Assembly (NCBI RefSeq): GCF_050589705.1
Contig: NZ_JBNGOT010000016.1
Coordinates: forward strand, 47,964 to 111,963
DNA length: 64,000 nucleotides
Direction of reading: 5' to 3'
From: Sunxiuqinia rutila
Lineage (GTDB): Bacteria; Bacteroidota; Bacteroidia; Bacteroidales; Prolixibacteraceae
Shown: positions 17,672 to 27,038 of the stretch, one piece after another
How positions within the stretch are numbered: the stretch's first letter is position 1
How the letters are laid out: each line of letters begins with the position of its first letter
Notes under the pieces: generated by a model
The model's input: only the letters and a program-made list of their open reading frames with translations
The model's database searches: none
Told to the model about the DNA's origin: nothing
Position numbers and translations under genes: made by a program

Positions 17672-18935
17672 AGGAATCTTCATCAGCGGATTATTCATTC
17701 TACTCGGACTGACTTCATTCGCACAGAACAATAACACCTCATCACCATTTTCCCGCTTCGGTTTAGGAGACCTTCATCCATACTCCTACGGACGTTTTGC
17801 CGGAATGGGTGGTGCATCATTAGGTAGCAGACATCAAGTACAGATTAACTCCTCCAATCCAGCGTCCTATGCTGCGATCGACAGTTTATCGTTCATTTTT
17901 GAATTTGGTGCCGATGGCCGGATTTCAGAATATAAATCAGCCAACTCGAAATGGACAACCAATGATTTCAATTTCAGGTACTTTTCCTTCAGCTTTCCAG
18001 TAACTCGCTGGGCCGCTGCCACCGTTGGAATTAGTCCTTATGCCGATAAAGGGTATGAAGTTTATGTAGAAGAAGATAATCCGAATATTGGCCGGATTGG
18101 AAAAAGCTATTTCGGAACAGGAACAATTTCAAAAGCCTACTTCGGAGCAGGTTTTAACCTCACCGAATCCCTTTCAGTGGGAGCTAATCTTTACTACCTG
18201 TTTGGAACACTGAACCAAAACAACTCCATTTATTTCATTGATGATCCGTTACAATACGGATTTAATGAAACGGAACAAACCCGCCTTCGCGACTTCGCTT
18301 ACTTGCTGGGTGCCCAGTACGATATCAAATTGAAAACCGATGAGTTCCTGACCATTGGAGCCACCTTTGAGAAAAAAGCCAAATTCACGGCTTTCCACTC
18401 CTTAACACAGGACAAAATATTGAATTCCGGAGGAGGCTTGCTAACCGACTCGATTAAGCACATTCAGGATGAGCCAGGAAAAATTCAGTTGCCCACAAGT
18501 ATGGGCATTGGGCTTAGCTACACCAAGCTAAACAAACTGGAGGTAAATGCGGATTACTACCGATCTCAATGGAGCGAAGCTAAATTCTACGGAAGCACCA
18601 TTCCGGAGCTTACCAACCAAACACGCTACAGCCTGGGAGCGGAATACATTCCGGAAGCCACATCCATCCGAAGCTATTTCAAACGTGTTCAATACCGGGC
18701 TGGAATCCACTTGGATAAATCATACTTAAAAATTAACAACCAGCAACTTAATGAGACTGGCATGAGTTTTGGTGTAGGATTACCAGTCGGACGTTCGAAA
18801 TCCACCATTAACTTAGCGGTGGAATTAGGTCGCCGGGGAACAGTAAAAGACAACTTGATTCGTGAGAACTATACCAAAGTAAGTTTATATTTAAAAATGT
18901 TCGATCGCTGGTTTGTACAACGAAAATTCGACTAA
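17655..18935 (+). CDS. outer-membrane beta-barrel protein, conserved next to coaX in Bacteroidota
   Basis: 426 residues with a signal peptide (MLKTLRGIFISGLFILLGLTSFA) and an N-terminal block SPFSRFGLGDLHPYSYGRFAGMGG typed in sections: SRFGLGDL, then GRFAGMGGASLG, then NSSNPASYAAIDSL. The rest alternates hydrophobic and polar residues in beta-strand fashion and ends with an aromatic C-terminal strand (MFDRWFVQRKFD). This resembles FadL/OmpP1-like barrels, but a transport function is not shown. It overlaps coaX by 17 nt and precedes a TPR protein and lptC. An outer-membrane assembly or transport role fits the neighbours but is inference. Confidence 0.78.
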   Translation: MLKTLRGIFISGLFILLGLTSFAQNNNTSSPFSRFGLGDLHPYSYGRFAGMGGASLGSRHQVQINSSNPASYAAIDSLSFIFEFGADGRISEYKSANSKWTTNDFNFRYFSFSFPVTRWAAATVGISPYADKGYEVYVEEDNPNIGRIGKSYFGTGTISKAYFGAGFNLTESLSVGANLYYLFGTLNQNNSIYFIDDPLQYGFNETEQTRLRDFAYLLGAQYDIKLKTDEFLTIGATFEKKAKFTAFHSLTQDKILNSGGGLLTDSIKHIQDEPGKIQLPTSMGIGLSYTKLNKLEVNADYYRSQWSEAKFYGSTIPELTNQTRYSLGAEYIPEATSIRSYFKRVQYRAGIHLDKSYLKINNQQLNETGMSFGVGLPVGRSKSTINLAVELGRRGTVKDNLIRENYTKVSLYLKMFDRWFVQRKFD

Positions 18936-18969
18936 TTTTTAAAAAAGTGTAATTTAATAATACTTGATC

Positions 18970-20604
18970 ATGAAACCTTTATTTTCCAAAACAATCTTGC
19001 TCACCATCGCACTCGTTGCAATGACAGGATTTTCCGTTATTGCCCAAAGAGTCATCAAGGGCACCGTTTACAGAGAAGGAGAGCCAGCAGCTGGGGTAAC
19101 TGTTGAAGCTCACAAATCCTCAGACTCTTATATGACTAGCTTTGATGGTAAATATGAAATCGAAGTCAGTGAGAAAACAAAATACCTGGAGTTTACCTTT
19201 ATTGACGACAGACGTAAACTGGACATTGAAACAAACCCCAGCAATGTTATCGACTTTAGTTTTGACGGAGAAATTCCGGCTAAAGGAGCTGGTGCTGACG
19301 CAGCCGGAGGTCTTGACCTGAGAACAATGGAAGAATTGGTGAAAGCCAAAGATCGTGATTTCATGGCCAACTTGTCTATGTATGATCAATTCTACAAACA
19401 AGACGATTACAAATCAGCCATGGCTCCTTGGGAAAAAGTATACTACAAATATCCCAAGTCAACGCTTAACTTATACATCCATGGAGCGAATATGTATGAT
19501 GCATTCATCAACAAGGAAAACGATTGGAGCAAAAAAGATGCACTCATCGATTCATTGATGTCTGTTTACAATCGCAGGATAAAATACTTCAACCAGGAAG
19601 GTTATGTTTTGGGTCGCAAAGGAACCGATTATCTGAAGTACAAACTGGATAACGAGAACCTGACTGACGATGAACTGAAATCTATCCTTAAAGAAGGATA
19701 TGGGTACCTGGAAGAAGCCATTAAACTGGAACAAGAGCAAACAGAAGCTGCCGTTTTGGTGGTATTCATGCAAGCTACAAAGCGTTTGTTCCTGATGGGC
19801 GAATTCCCAAAAGATAAAGTGGCTTCCAACTATCAAACGTCATCCGAAATCATCAACAATTACTTGAAAGAAGAACCAAACAGCGAAAAATACACCACTT
19901 CAAAAGAATTGGTTGACCGCTTGTTCCAAACCAGTGGTGCAGCCGATTGTGAAGCGTTGATTGCGCTATATGAACCTCAATTTGAGACTATCTCTCAAGA
20001 TTCTGAAGAATTGAAAAAAATGCTTCGGATTTTAGAGCGTCAAGACTGTACCGACAGCCAGCTGTTTGCTCAAGGATCAGATAAACTTTATCAGTTAGAC
20101 CCTTCAGCTGAAGCAGCTTTCAACATGGCTCGTTTGTTTGTAAAACGTGACCAGTTTGAGCGTGCCAAAGAATATTACAACAACGCCATTGAAGCTGAAA
20201 CAGACAAAGAATTACTGTCGAAGTACTACTACGAGCTGGGTTCTTTTGTTTTTGCCAAAGAGAATAACTTCCAACGCTCTCGTGACCTGGCCCGTAAAGC
20301 CATTCAAAACAATCCAAGCTCAGGCCGTGCCTACATCTTGTTGGGAGACATTTATGCTTACTACAGTAAAAACTATGGCGAAAGCGACTTGGAACACCAA
20401 TCATTATACTGGTTAGCAACAGACTACTACCAGAAAGCCAAACGTGTAGATCCTGAAGTATTTGGAACTGCAAATGAAAAAATCAACCTCTACAAACAAT
20501 ATTTCCCTGACAAGGAAAGCTTGTTCTTTGAGGGATACCAGGAAGGTCAAACCTTTAAAATTGGTAGTTGGATCAATGAAACGACAAAAGTACGTGCCAA
20601 GTAA
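18970..20604 (+). CDS. exported TPR protein with N-terminal carboxypeptidase-regulatory-like domain
   Basis: 544 residues from the ATG at 18970; an in-frame TTG two codons earlier is less likely. Signal peptide to about residue 26 (VIAQ). A short CarboxypepD_reg-like beta domain follows at about 26-95 (VIKGTVYREGEPAAGVTVEA). Then a long alpha-helical solenoid of TPR-type repeats, clearest at about 375-500 (AAFNMARLFVKRDQFERAKEYY and GRAYILLGDIYAYY regions). It is probably a periplasmic scaffold. The stop lies inside the start region of lptC (29-nt overlap). Function unknown beyond domains; this gene order is recurrent in Bacteroidota. Confidence 0.8.
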   Translation: MKPLFSKTILLTIALVAMTGFSVIAQRVIKGTVYREGEPAAGVTVEAHKSSDSYMTSFDGKYEIEVSEKTKYLEFTFIDDRRKLDIETNPSNVIDFSFDGEIPAKGAGADAAGGLDLRTMEELVKAKDRDFMANLSMYDQFYKQDDYKSAMAPWEKVYYKYPKSTLNLYIHGANMYDAFINKENDWSKKDALIDSLMSVYNRRIKYFNQEGYVLGRKGTDYLKYKLDNENLTDDELKSILKEGYGYLEEAIKLEQEQTEAAVLVVFMQATKRLFLMGEFPKDKVASNYQTSSEIINNYLKEEPNSEKYTTSKELVDRLFQTSGAADCEALIALYEPQFETISQDSEELKKMLRILERQDCTDSQLFAQGSDKLYQLDPSAEAAFNMARLFVKRDQFERAKEYYNNAIEAETDKELLSKYYYELGSFVFAKENNFQRSRDLARKAIQNNPSSGRAYILLGDIYAYYSKNYGESDLEHQSLYWLATDYYQKAKRVDPEVFGTANEKINLYKQYFPDKESLFFEGYQEGQTFKIGSWINETTKVRAK

Positions 20605-21172
20605 ACAAGCACACATTAATTATTCTAAAGTGAGCATTGCAATTCTCCTAGGGGGAATTGCAATGCTTTTCTTTTCCTGTGCCAACAAAATTGAAAAGAT
20701 AAAAGAACTGTCAGCCGGAGAAAATACGGCTGGGATGGAAGCGGAAAACTATGAAATGATTCATTCCGATTCAACCATCATCCGGTTCAAATTAATTACT
20801 CCCAAGTTAATTCGCTACGATAAAAGCGAAGATCCGTTTGTTGAATTTCCCCAAGGTGTAGAAATCGAACGCTACAATGAAAAGATGGAGCAAATTGCTG
20901 GCATTACAGCCAACTTTGCCCGCTTTTATGAGAAAGAATCCAAATGGGAAGCCAAAAACAATGTGGTGGCAGTAAACCCTTCCGGCGACACCCTAAAAAC
21001 AGAACATCTGATTTGGGAAGAAAAAAAAGGAATCATCTATTCGGAACAGTTTGTCAAAATTATACGTAAAGATCAGGTAATTACCGGCATGGGGTTTGAA
21101 TCCGATCAAAATCTTTCCAACTGGATGATAAAAAAACCCAAAGGCCCGGTTTATATTGAAGTTGACGAATAA
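20576..21172 (+). CDS. lptC: LPS export ABC transporter periplasmic component LptC
   Basis: 198 residues from the ATG at 20576, within the end of the TPR gene; the frame is open further upstream but only this start gives a membrane/lipoprotein leader (SIAILLGGIAMLFFSC, Cys33). The LptC/OstA-like beta-jellyroll spans about 55-195 (SDSTIIRFKLITPKLIRYD, FPQGVEIERYNEKM, DTLKTEHLIWEE, VITGMGFESD). It should bridge the inner-membrane LptBFG complex to LptA in lipopolysaccharide transport. The other lpt genes are not here. Bacteroidota LptC proteins often carry a lipobox, as here. Confidence 0.88.
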   Translation: MKRQKYVPSKQAHINYSKVSIAILLGGIAMLFFSCANKIEKIKELSAGENTAGMEAENYEMIHSDSTIIRFKLITPKLIRYDKSEDPFVEFPQGVEIERYNEKMEQIAGITANFARFYEKESKWEAKNNVVAVNPSGDTLKTEHLIWEEKKGIIYSEQFVKIIRKDQVITGMGFESDQNLSNWMIKKPKGPVYIEVDE

Positions 21173-21178
21173 CAGCAC

Positions 21179-22450
21179 ATGGAAACCCTGATTATTACTA
21201 TCCTAATCACCATCTTGTTTTCCGCCTTCTTCTCCGGAATGGAGATTGCCTTTCTTTCGGCCAATAAGCTAAGGCTGGAACTCGATAAACAACAAAATTT
21301 TATCAGTGCCCGTATTCTGGGCCTTTTCACCCGAAACCCGGGGCAGTACATTGCGACCATGCTGGTGGGAAACAACATTGCGCTGGTTATTTATGGTATT
21401 GCATTCGCGAAGCTCTTAGGCCCGTTTTTCGACCGCTTCATTCCACAGGACAGCATTGTACTGTTGCTTCAGACCATCAGCTCCACCCTGCTGATTTTGT
21501 TTACGGCCGAGTTTTTACCTAAAACACTTTTTCGCATCAATCCCAATTCCTTTTTGCGTTTCTTTTCGCTGCCACTAGGCTTTTTCTTTTTACTGTTCTT
21601 CCCCATCACCCGGCTTACCATGTGGATGTCGAAAGTTCTGCTGAATACCTTTTTCAAATCATCGTTTAATCACAAAGCCCGGAAGAATGTTTTCAACCGA
21701 ATTGACCTAGACCATTTTGTGAATGAATCGGATGAAGCCCAGCAACGTCGCGAGCACGAATTAGAAAATGAAGTCAAACTGTTTCGAAATGCCCTCGACT
21801 TTTCCAAAGTTAAGCTTCGCGAAGTGATGGTACCACGCACCGAGATGGAGATCATGGATCTCAATTCCAACGTGGACGACCTAATTCAACGCTTTATTGA
21901 AACCGGCTATTCCCGAATCCTTTTTTACCAAGACAACATCGACAACATTGTTGGGTACATTCACCATTCCTCCATTTTCTCAAACCCGGGTTCTATCCGT
22001 TCAAACCTGAAAAAAGTATTGATTGTACCCGAAACCATGCCAGCCAGCAAACTGCTTAGCAAGTTCATTTCGCAACACCGGAGCATCGCCATTGTTGTTG
22101 ACGAGTTTGGCGGCACTTCCGGGATGGTTACCAGCGAAGATATTCTGGAAGAAATTTTTGGCGAAATTGAAGATGAGCATGATACTTCTGATTTTGTCGA
22201 ACGGCAAATCAGCGAAAACGAATACATCCTTTCGGCCCGGATTGAGCTGGATGATTTGAACGAAAAATACGACCTCGGATTTCCTGTCAAAGAACATTTT
22301 GAAACCCTGGCCGGCTTCATCCTGTTTCACCACGAAAGTATTCCCAAAATCAATACGGTAATTGACATTGATAACTACCGCTTTAAGATATTAAAAGCCA
22401 CTCATACCAAGATCGAATTGGTCAACCTTAAGATATTGGACAACACCTAA
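21179..22450 (+). CDS. CNNM/CorC-type membrane protein (DUF21 + CBS pair + CorC_HlyC; GldE-like)
   Basis: 423 residues. The DUF21 transmembrane domain at about 1-190 has three to four hydrophobic segments (start LIITILITILFSAFFSGMEI). A CBS pair lies at about 205-335 (VMVPRTEMEIMDL; SIAIVVDEFGGTSGMVTSED) and a CorC_HlyC domain at 345-420. The family exports Mg2+/Co2+ or is annotated as hemolysin; in gliding Bacteroidota a paralogue is GldE. No other gliding genes are nearby, so an ion-homeostasis role is as likely. It starts 6 nt after lptC and is therefore in the same operon. Confidence 0.87.
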   Translation: METLIITILITILFSAFFSGMEIAFLSANKLRLELDKQQNFISARILGLFTRNPGQYIATMLVGNNIALVIYGIAFAKLLGPFFDRFIPQDSIVLLLQTISSTLLILFTAEFLPKTLFRINPNSFLRFFSLPLGFFFLLFFPITRLTMWMSKVLLNTFFKSSFNHKARKNVFNRIDLDHFVNESDEAQQRREHELENEVKLFRNALDFSKVKLREVMVPRTEMEIMDLNSNVDDLIQRFIETGYSRILFYQDNIDNIVGYIHHSSIFSNPGSIRSNLKKVLIVPETMPASKLLSKFISQHRSIAIVVDEFGGTSGMVTSEDILEEIFGEIEDEHDTSDFVERQISENEYILSARIELDDLNEKYDLGFPVKEHFETLAGFILFHHESIPKINTVIDIDNYRFKILKATHTKIELVNLKILDNT

Positions 22451-22489
22451 AATAAAAAATGATTCTTAAGGTTTAATTCTCAAAATTGC

Positions 22490-22497
22490 TATCTTCG
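22490..22497 (+). promoter_or_regulatory. candidate -7 element (TATCTTCG) before ppiD
   Basis: One mismatch from TAnnTTTG in the 96-nt gap, 49 nt before the ppiD ATG. It suggests that ppiD can be transcribed apart from the upstream operon. Confidence 0.4.
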
Positions 22498-22546
22498 TAC
22501 CTCGTAAAAAAAATAAGTAAATCTATAATTCAATAATTATTAGTCA

Positions 22547-24661
22547 ATGGCTACATTACAGAAAATAAGAAATCGTGCCGGCTTGTTGGTAGCGATCATT
22601 ATTGGACTTGCATTGGTTGCCTTCATTTTAGGTGACATTTTTCGCTCAGGTAGTTCATTATTGAGACCTCAGCAGTTGGAAGTCGCTGAAATCAATGGAG
22701 AATCGATTCAATATCCTGATTTCCAAAGGCAGGTTGAAGAAATGGCAGAAATCTATAAAATGAACACAGGTTCGACTCAGCTTGATGAGAATACTTGGGT
22801 TCAGGTGAGAGAGCAAGCCTGGCAAAACCTAGTGCGTCAGATCGTGATGAGCGAAGTTTATGAAGAATTGGGCTTAACGGTAACAGCCGATGAACTGTTT
22901 GACATGGTTCAGGGAAAAAACCTACACCCCATTATTCAACAGCTATTTCGCAATCCACAAACCGGACAAGTTGATAAAACTGCAGTCCTTCAATTCCTAA
23001 AGTCATTGGAACTGAATGCAACTGCTCAGCAAAAAGCATATTGGCTATACATTGAAGAACAAATAAAGGAAGAGCGTATTCAAACCAAATACAACAATCT
23101 GGTTCGTCAGGGATTGTATGTAACATCAGCTGAAGCGCAAAAAAGCCTGAATGCCAAAAACAAGCAGGTCAATATTCAATACATCCGTCTTCCTTACATT
23201 TCTATGTCCGACAGTGCTGTTTCTGTTTCTGATAGCGAACTGAAAGATTACTACAAAAAGCATCAGGACAACTACAAGCAAGATGAAAGCCGCACCATTG
23301 AATACATTACGTTTGATGTGAAAGCAACCGAAACCGATGATGCCAATACCTTGAAGTGGGTGGAAGACATCAAGGCAGAATTTGCTAACATAGCTGAAAA
23401 CCAGCAATACGTGAACATCAACTCAGATGTGCCTTTCGAGAATGTTTATCAAAAGAAAGAAGAGCTTTCTGATGACATCGCAGACTTCGCTTTCAGCAGT
23501 AAAGTCGGAGATGTTTACGGTCCCATCAAAGAAGGCAATGCTTACTCTTTGGTTAAAATTGATGATATCAAAGACCTGCCTGACTCTGTTCAAGCACGCC
23601 ACATCCTGATCAATCCCGAAAAACTTGGAAGCTACGAAGCTGCACTGGCCTTAGCCGACAGTCTGAAAGGCTTGATTGAAAACGGAACAAGCTTTGCCAA
23701 ATTAGCTGAGCAATATTCGGAAGATACTGGTTCGGCTCGTGAAGGTGGAGACTTAGGCTGGTTCAGAAAAAACCAGATGGTAAAACCTTTTGAAGAAGCT
23801 GCATTTAATGGTGAGGTCAATAAGTTGTACACGGTAACTACGCAATTCGGCGTTCACCTGCTTCAACCAACCCGCAAAGGAAAATTGACCAAGCAAGTTC
23901 GCTTGGCTAAACTTTCGCGCAACATCGAACCTAGCACGCAAACTTACCAAAGCGTTTATGCTTTAGCCAGCAAGTTCGTTTCTGAAAACCAGGATTACAA
24001 ATCATTTGATGAAGCCATTGCAAACGAGAAGCTGACCAAAAGATTTGCAACTATTGGAGAAAATGACCGCGAAGTAAGAGGTCTTGCAGATTCTCGTCCA
24101 CTGATCCGCTCAGCTTACGAAGCCGATGTAAAAGATATTTTGCACAACAACGAAGGCTCTGCAATTTTCGAACTGGGTGACAGCTTTGTTGTAGCCGCTT
24201 TAGTGAGTGAAACCGAAGAAGGAATTGCCTCTTTCGAAGAAGTAAGACCTCGGGTTGAACTGGCTGTGAAAAAACAAAACAAAGGAAAAGCCCTGGCTCA
24301 GAAAATCAAAGATGCTGCCAATGGTAAATCGTTGGAAGCTGCTGCTGAAGCACTGAATACTGAAGTACAAACTGCCAATGGATTGACTTTTAATTCAACG
24401 TCAATTCCTGCAGTAGGCATGGAACCAGCTGTCATTGGAACACTAGCCAGTCTGAACCAAGATGAGCTGTCAACTCCAGTCATTGGCAACAACGGTGTTT
24501 ACCTTGTAAAAGTGGTATCAACAACTGAAGGCAACGACACTGATTTGATGGCCGAGCAAATGCGTTTAAACCAAACAATGGGTTCTCGCGCTCTCTATCA
24601 GGCTTATGAAGCCCAGCGCAATGCTGTAGAAATTGAAGACAACCGGGCCAAGTTCTATTAA
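22547..24661 (+). CDS. ppiD: membrane-anchored peptidyl-prolyl isomerase/chaperone PpiD-like (SurA_N + rotamase)
   Basis: 704 residues. An N-terminal inner-membrane anchor is at about 12-32 (GLLVAIIIGLALVAFILGDI), followed by a SurA_N-like chaperone domain (about 40-200). A parvulin rotamase domain at about 345-450 shows ARHILINPEKL, YSEDTGSAREGGDLGWFRK and FGVHLLQ. A degenerate second rotamase-like region precedes the C-terminus. It assists folding of outer-membrane and periplasmic proteins at the periplasmic face. Its position after lptC and an outer-membrane-protein gene fits envelope biogenesis. A strong terminator follows. Confidence 0.9.
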   Translation: MATLQKIRNRAGLLVAIIIGLALVAFILGDIFRSGSSLLRPQQLEVAEINGESIQYPDFQRQVEEMAEIYKMNTGSTQLDENTWVQVREQAWQNLVRQIVMSEVYEELGLTVTADELFDMVQGKNLHPIIQQLFRNPQTGQVDKTAVLQFLKSLELNATAQQKAYWLYIEEQIKEERIQTKYNNLVRQGLYVTSAEAQKSLNAKNKQVNIQYIRLPYISMSDSAVSVSDSELKDYYKKHQDNYKQDESRTIEYITFDVKATETDDANTLKWVEDIKAEFANIAENQQYVNINSDVPFENVYQKKEELSDDIADFAFSSKVGDVYGPIKEGNAYSLVKIDDIKDLPDSVQARHILINPEKLGSYEAALALADSLKGLIENGTSFAKLAEQYSEDTGSAREGGDLGWFRKNQMVKPFEEAAFNGEVNKLYTVTTQFGVHLLQPTRKGKLTKQVRLAKLSRNIEPSTQTYQSVYALASKFVSENQDYKSFDEAIANEKLTKRFATIGENDREVRGLADSRPLIRSAYEADVKDILHNNEGSAIFELGDSFVVAALVSETEEGIASFEEVRPRVELAVKKQNKGKALAQKIKDAANGKSLEAAAEALNTEVQTANGLTFNSTSIPAVGMEPAVIGTLASLNQDELSTPVIGNNGVYLVKVVSTTEGNDTDLMAEQMRLNQTMGSRALYQAYEAQRNAVEIEDNRAKFY

Positions 24662-24688
24662 TCGAACGGCTCCAACAACATATAAAAA

Positions 24689-24708
24689 AGCAGGCTTTGA
24701 GGCCTGCT
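24689..24708 (+). terminator. intrinsic terminator after ppiD
   Basis: AGCAGGC (24689-24695) / GCCTGCT (24702-24708), loop TTTGAG, followed by eight T residues. Confidence 0.9.
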
Positions 24709-25053
24709 TTTTTTATGCGCTCTATTTTAGTTAATCTTTGATCGCCTATCCCAAGTTCACAATCATTAGCGGGTGCTAATAACACGAAAGCTGCCGCCCC
24801 ACAGATAATTGCAAGCAACTCCCTCAAACTGCCTTACAGCACCAAAAACGTCCTTTTTACAGCCGATACAGAAGTTGGTGAATGCAGAACAAGAGTTCGG
24901 AGCAAAGTCTGGCTACTGCCAGCAATTAAGCTTAAACAAACCAGCCCCAATGACAGACGCCGCTGCACCGTTCCAGAATCCAATATCGTTTACAATTTTA
25001 GTGTATCAAAAATTCCCCGGTAAGAATCAAAGTGAATGAAAGGTTATGAAAAC
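24709..25053. other. intergenic stretch without a recognisable gene
   Basis: About 345 nt between convergent genes. Frames of 76-115 codons cross it, but none shows a domain, signal or credible start context. I see no repeat or RNA gene. Confidence 0.4.
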
Positions 25054-25776
25054 TTACAGTTCCTGAATATAAATCTCTTTAAACTGCATAATCAGTGCAT
25101 CCTTTTCATGAATCTGAAAAGCAATATGCCCTTTCATGCCCACATTCAACGCGCGATGGGTTTCATCATTTAACGTGCCCGCCCCTTTGTAGTTGGTAAT
25201 TTTAATGCCGTTCAGCCAGGCTTCAATTGACGTGCCGACACAGCGAATGCGCATCACATTCCACTGGTTGGTTTCTTCGGCATAATAGAACAATATCTTC
25301 TTCGATTGCATCGATTCATTCACCCAGGCATTGCGGGGTAGGTTCGGAAAAATCCAACGCTGATTTCCGTCCGTTTCATCCCAAACCATGCCGGTGCGCC
25401 AGGGTTGCGGCGCATGAATTTCCACTTCCGGACCATCCATCGAATAGGTTTCGTCATTGTAACGCGACCGCACCTGGACACCACTGTTTCCACTGCTTGT
25501 TCTAAAAGCCCTGAATTTAAACTTCAACTCAAAATCCCCATATTCTTTTTCCGAATACAACCAGGCACTTTCGTGCTCCGGATTGTTTAACGAGTTGGCC
25601 ATAATGGTTCCGTCAATCACCCGATAAAAAATATAGTAACGATCCCTATTGGCTTTTTTCTCCACCCAACCGTCCAGGTTCTCTCCATTAAATAGCGAAA
25701 CAAAATTATCTTGAGCAATCGCATTGGACAATACCAGAAAAGATAAAAGGATAAAAAAAGTTAGCTTCAGGTTCAT
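25054..25776 (-). CDS. exported DUF1080 protein (3-keto-disaccharide hydrolase family)
   Basis: 240 residues from the ATG at 25776, which begins a Sec signal peptide (MNLKLTFFILLSFLVLSNAIA); the frame extends 12 codons upstream without signal character. One DUF1080 domain at about 25-238: FVSLFNGENLDGWVEKK, then YRVIDGTIMANS, then FRTSSGNSGVQVRSRY and DGPEVEIHAP, ending FKEIYIQEL. It differs from the other DUF1080 protein in this window by having no lipobox. It lies at the edge of the oxidoreductase-rich sugar locus and divergent from an aldo/keto reductase, so a keto-glycoside substrate is plausible but unproven. Confidence 0.87.
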   Translation of the reverse strand: MNLKLTFFILLSFLVLSNAIAQDNFVSLFNGENLDGWVEKKANRDRYYIFYRVIDGTIMANSLNNPEHESAWLYSEKEYGDFELKFKFRAFRTSSGNSGVQVRSRYNDETYSMDGPEVEIHAPQPWRTGMVWDETDGNQRWIFPNLPRNAWVNESMQSKKILFYYAEETNQWNVMRIRCVGTSIEAWLNGIKITNYKGAGTLNDETHRALNVGMKGHIAFQIHEKDALIMQFKEIYIQEL

Positions 25777-25995
25777 AGAAATTCGACTTGGTTCAAGTTT
25801 GTTTTTTTTCATTTAAGAACAAGCCTTAAAGTTCGAATTTTCATTGCTGAAATGCAAGTGCTTTATTTGCCCTGTCAGCCTTCCGGATTCATCCCAAAAA
25901 CATAACCTTCGCACACACTTATTACGTAAACGCCACTGTAATCACCTGAACAAAAGCACCATTCAATTGTCTAAACTATTTAAAATCACAAAACA

Positions 25996-27000
25996 ATGAC
26001 AGACCGACGCGAATTCCTGAAAACCATGGCTGCCATGACAGCTGCCATTTCTTTGCCTTCCGCCCTATATGCCAACGGCGCGCAACGCGATAAGCTTGGC
26101 GAAATACTTCCACTGCGCAAACTCGGAAATACCGGTTTAAACATTACCATGCTTGGCGTTGGAGGATACCACATTGGCTGGACCACCGAGCGCGATGCGC
26201 AGGAGGTGATTGAAGCGGCTCTGGAAGGAGGAATCCGATTTTTTGACACTGCCGAACAATACGGTCCCGGCACCAGCGAAGAGCGCTACGGCAAATATTT
26301 AACCCCAAAATACCGCGAATTAATCTTCTTAATGACCAAAACCCTGGGACGCACAGCTAAGGAAGCTCAACAACACCTGGATGATTCGCTTCGCCGCCTG
26401 AACACAGACTATCTGGATCTTTGGCAAATGCATTCATTAACCACTCCGGAAGATGTTAACAGCCGGATGCAGGAAAAAGTGCTGGATGTATTGATTCGTG
26501 CCAAGGAAAGTGGAAAGGTAAAACACATAGGATTTACCGGCCACCAAAACCCATTTGCACACAAACGCATGCTGGAACTCACGCGCGATACAAACCTGAT
26601 TGACACCGTTCAGATGCCCGTCAATGTATTGGATCAGTCGTATTTCAGCTTCACACAAAATGTGATGCCCGAACTGATGGAGCGCAATATTGGTGTACTG
26701 GCTATGAAAACCCTGGCTGACGGCCGATTTTTTGCGACCAAAGAGCGCGCCAACTGGCAAACAGATGATCCGGTGATACCGAATTACATTAGCATGGAAG
26801 AAGCCCTGCACTTTGTTTGGTCGCTTCCCGTGAGCACACTGATTACCGGAGCGGAGAAAGCCGACTACATTCGGGATAAAGTAAAGATGGCCAAATCATT
26901 CATCAAACTTAGTGAGGACGAACGCATTGCTCTGGTCGACAAAGTAAAGGACAAAGCGCTGGCCGGTACAATCGAATATTTCAAACAGAAGCCAGCTTAA
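25996..27000 (+). CDS. aldo/keto reductase with Tat signal
   Basis: 334 residues. The N-terminus TDRREFLKTMAAMTAA is a twin-arginine signal, predicting export of a folded, cofactor-loaded enzyme. The AKR barrel starts near residue 35 (LPLRKLGNTGL). The catalytic tetrad is visible: Asp and Tyr in FFDTAEQYG, Lys in LMTKTLG, His in LWQMHSL. The C-terminal cofactor block is STLITGAEKADYIRDK. It reduces carbonyls or oxidises sugar hydroxyls with NADP(H). It is divergent from the DUF1080 gene and is followed 38 nt downstream by a MoCo-carrier-like gene. Substrate unknown. Confidence 0.9.
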   Translation: MTDRREFLKTMAAMTAAISLPSALYANGAQRDKLGEILPLRKLGNTGLNITMLGVGGYHIGWTTERDAQEVIEAALEGGIRFFDTAEQYGPGTSEERYGKYLTPKYRELIFLMTKTLGRTAKEAQQHLDDSLRRLNTDYLDLWQMHSLTTPEDVNSRMQEKVLDVLIRAKESGKVKHIGFTGHQNPFAHKRMLELTRDTNLIDTVQMPVNVLDQSYFSFTQNVMPELMERNIGVLAMKTLADGRFFATKERANWQTDDPVIPNYISMEEALHFVWSLPVSTLITGAEKADYIRDKVKMAKSFIKLSEDERIALVDKVKDKALAGTIEYFKQKPA

Positions 27001-27038
27001 TACGGCCTTGCTTGAAATCACAAGCCAAGTTTTCGACA

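Noticed and set aside
24809..25039. 76-codon plus-strand frame in the gap after ppiD
   Set aside because: No domain, signal or plausible start context.
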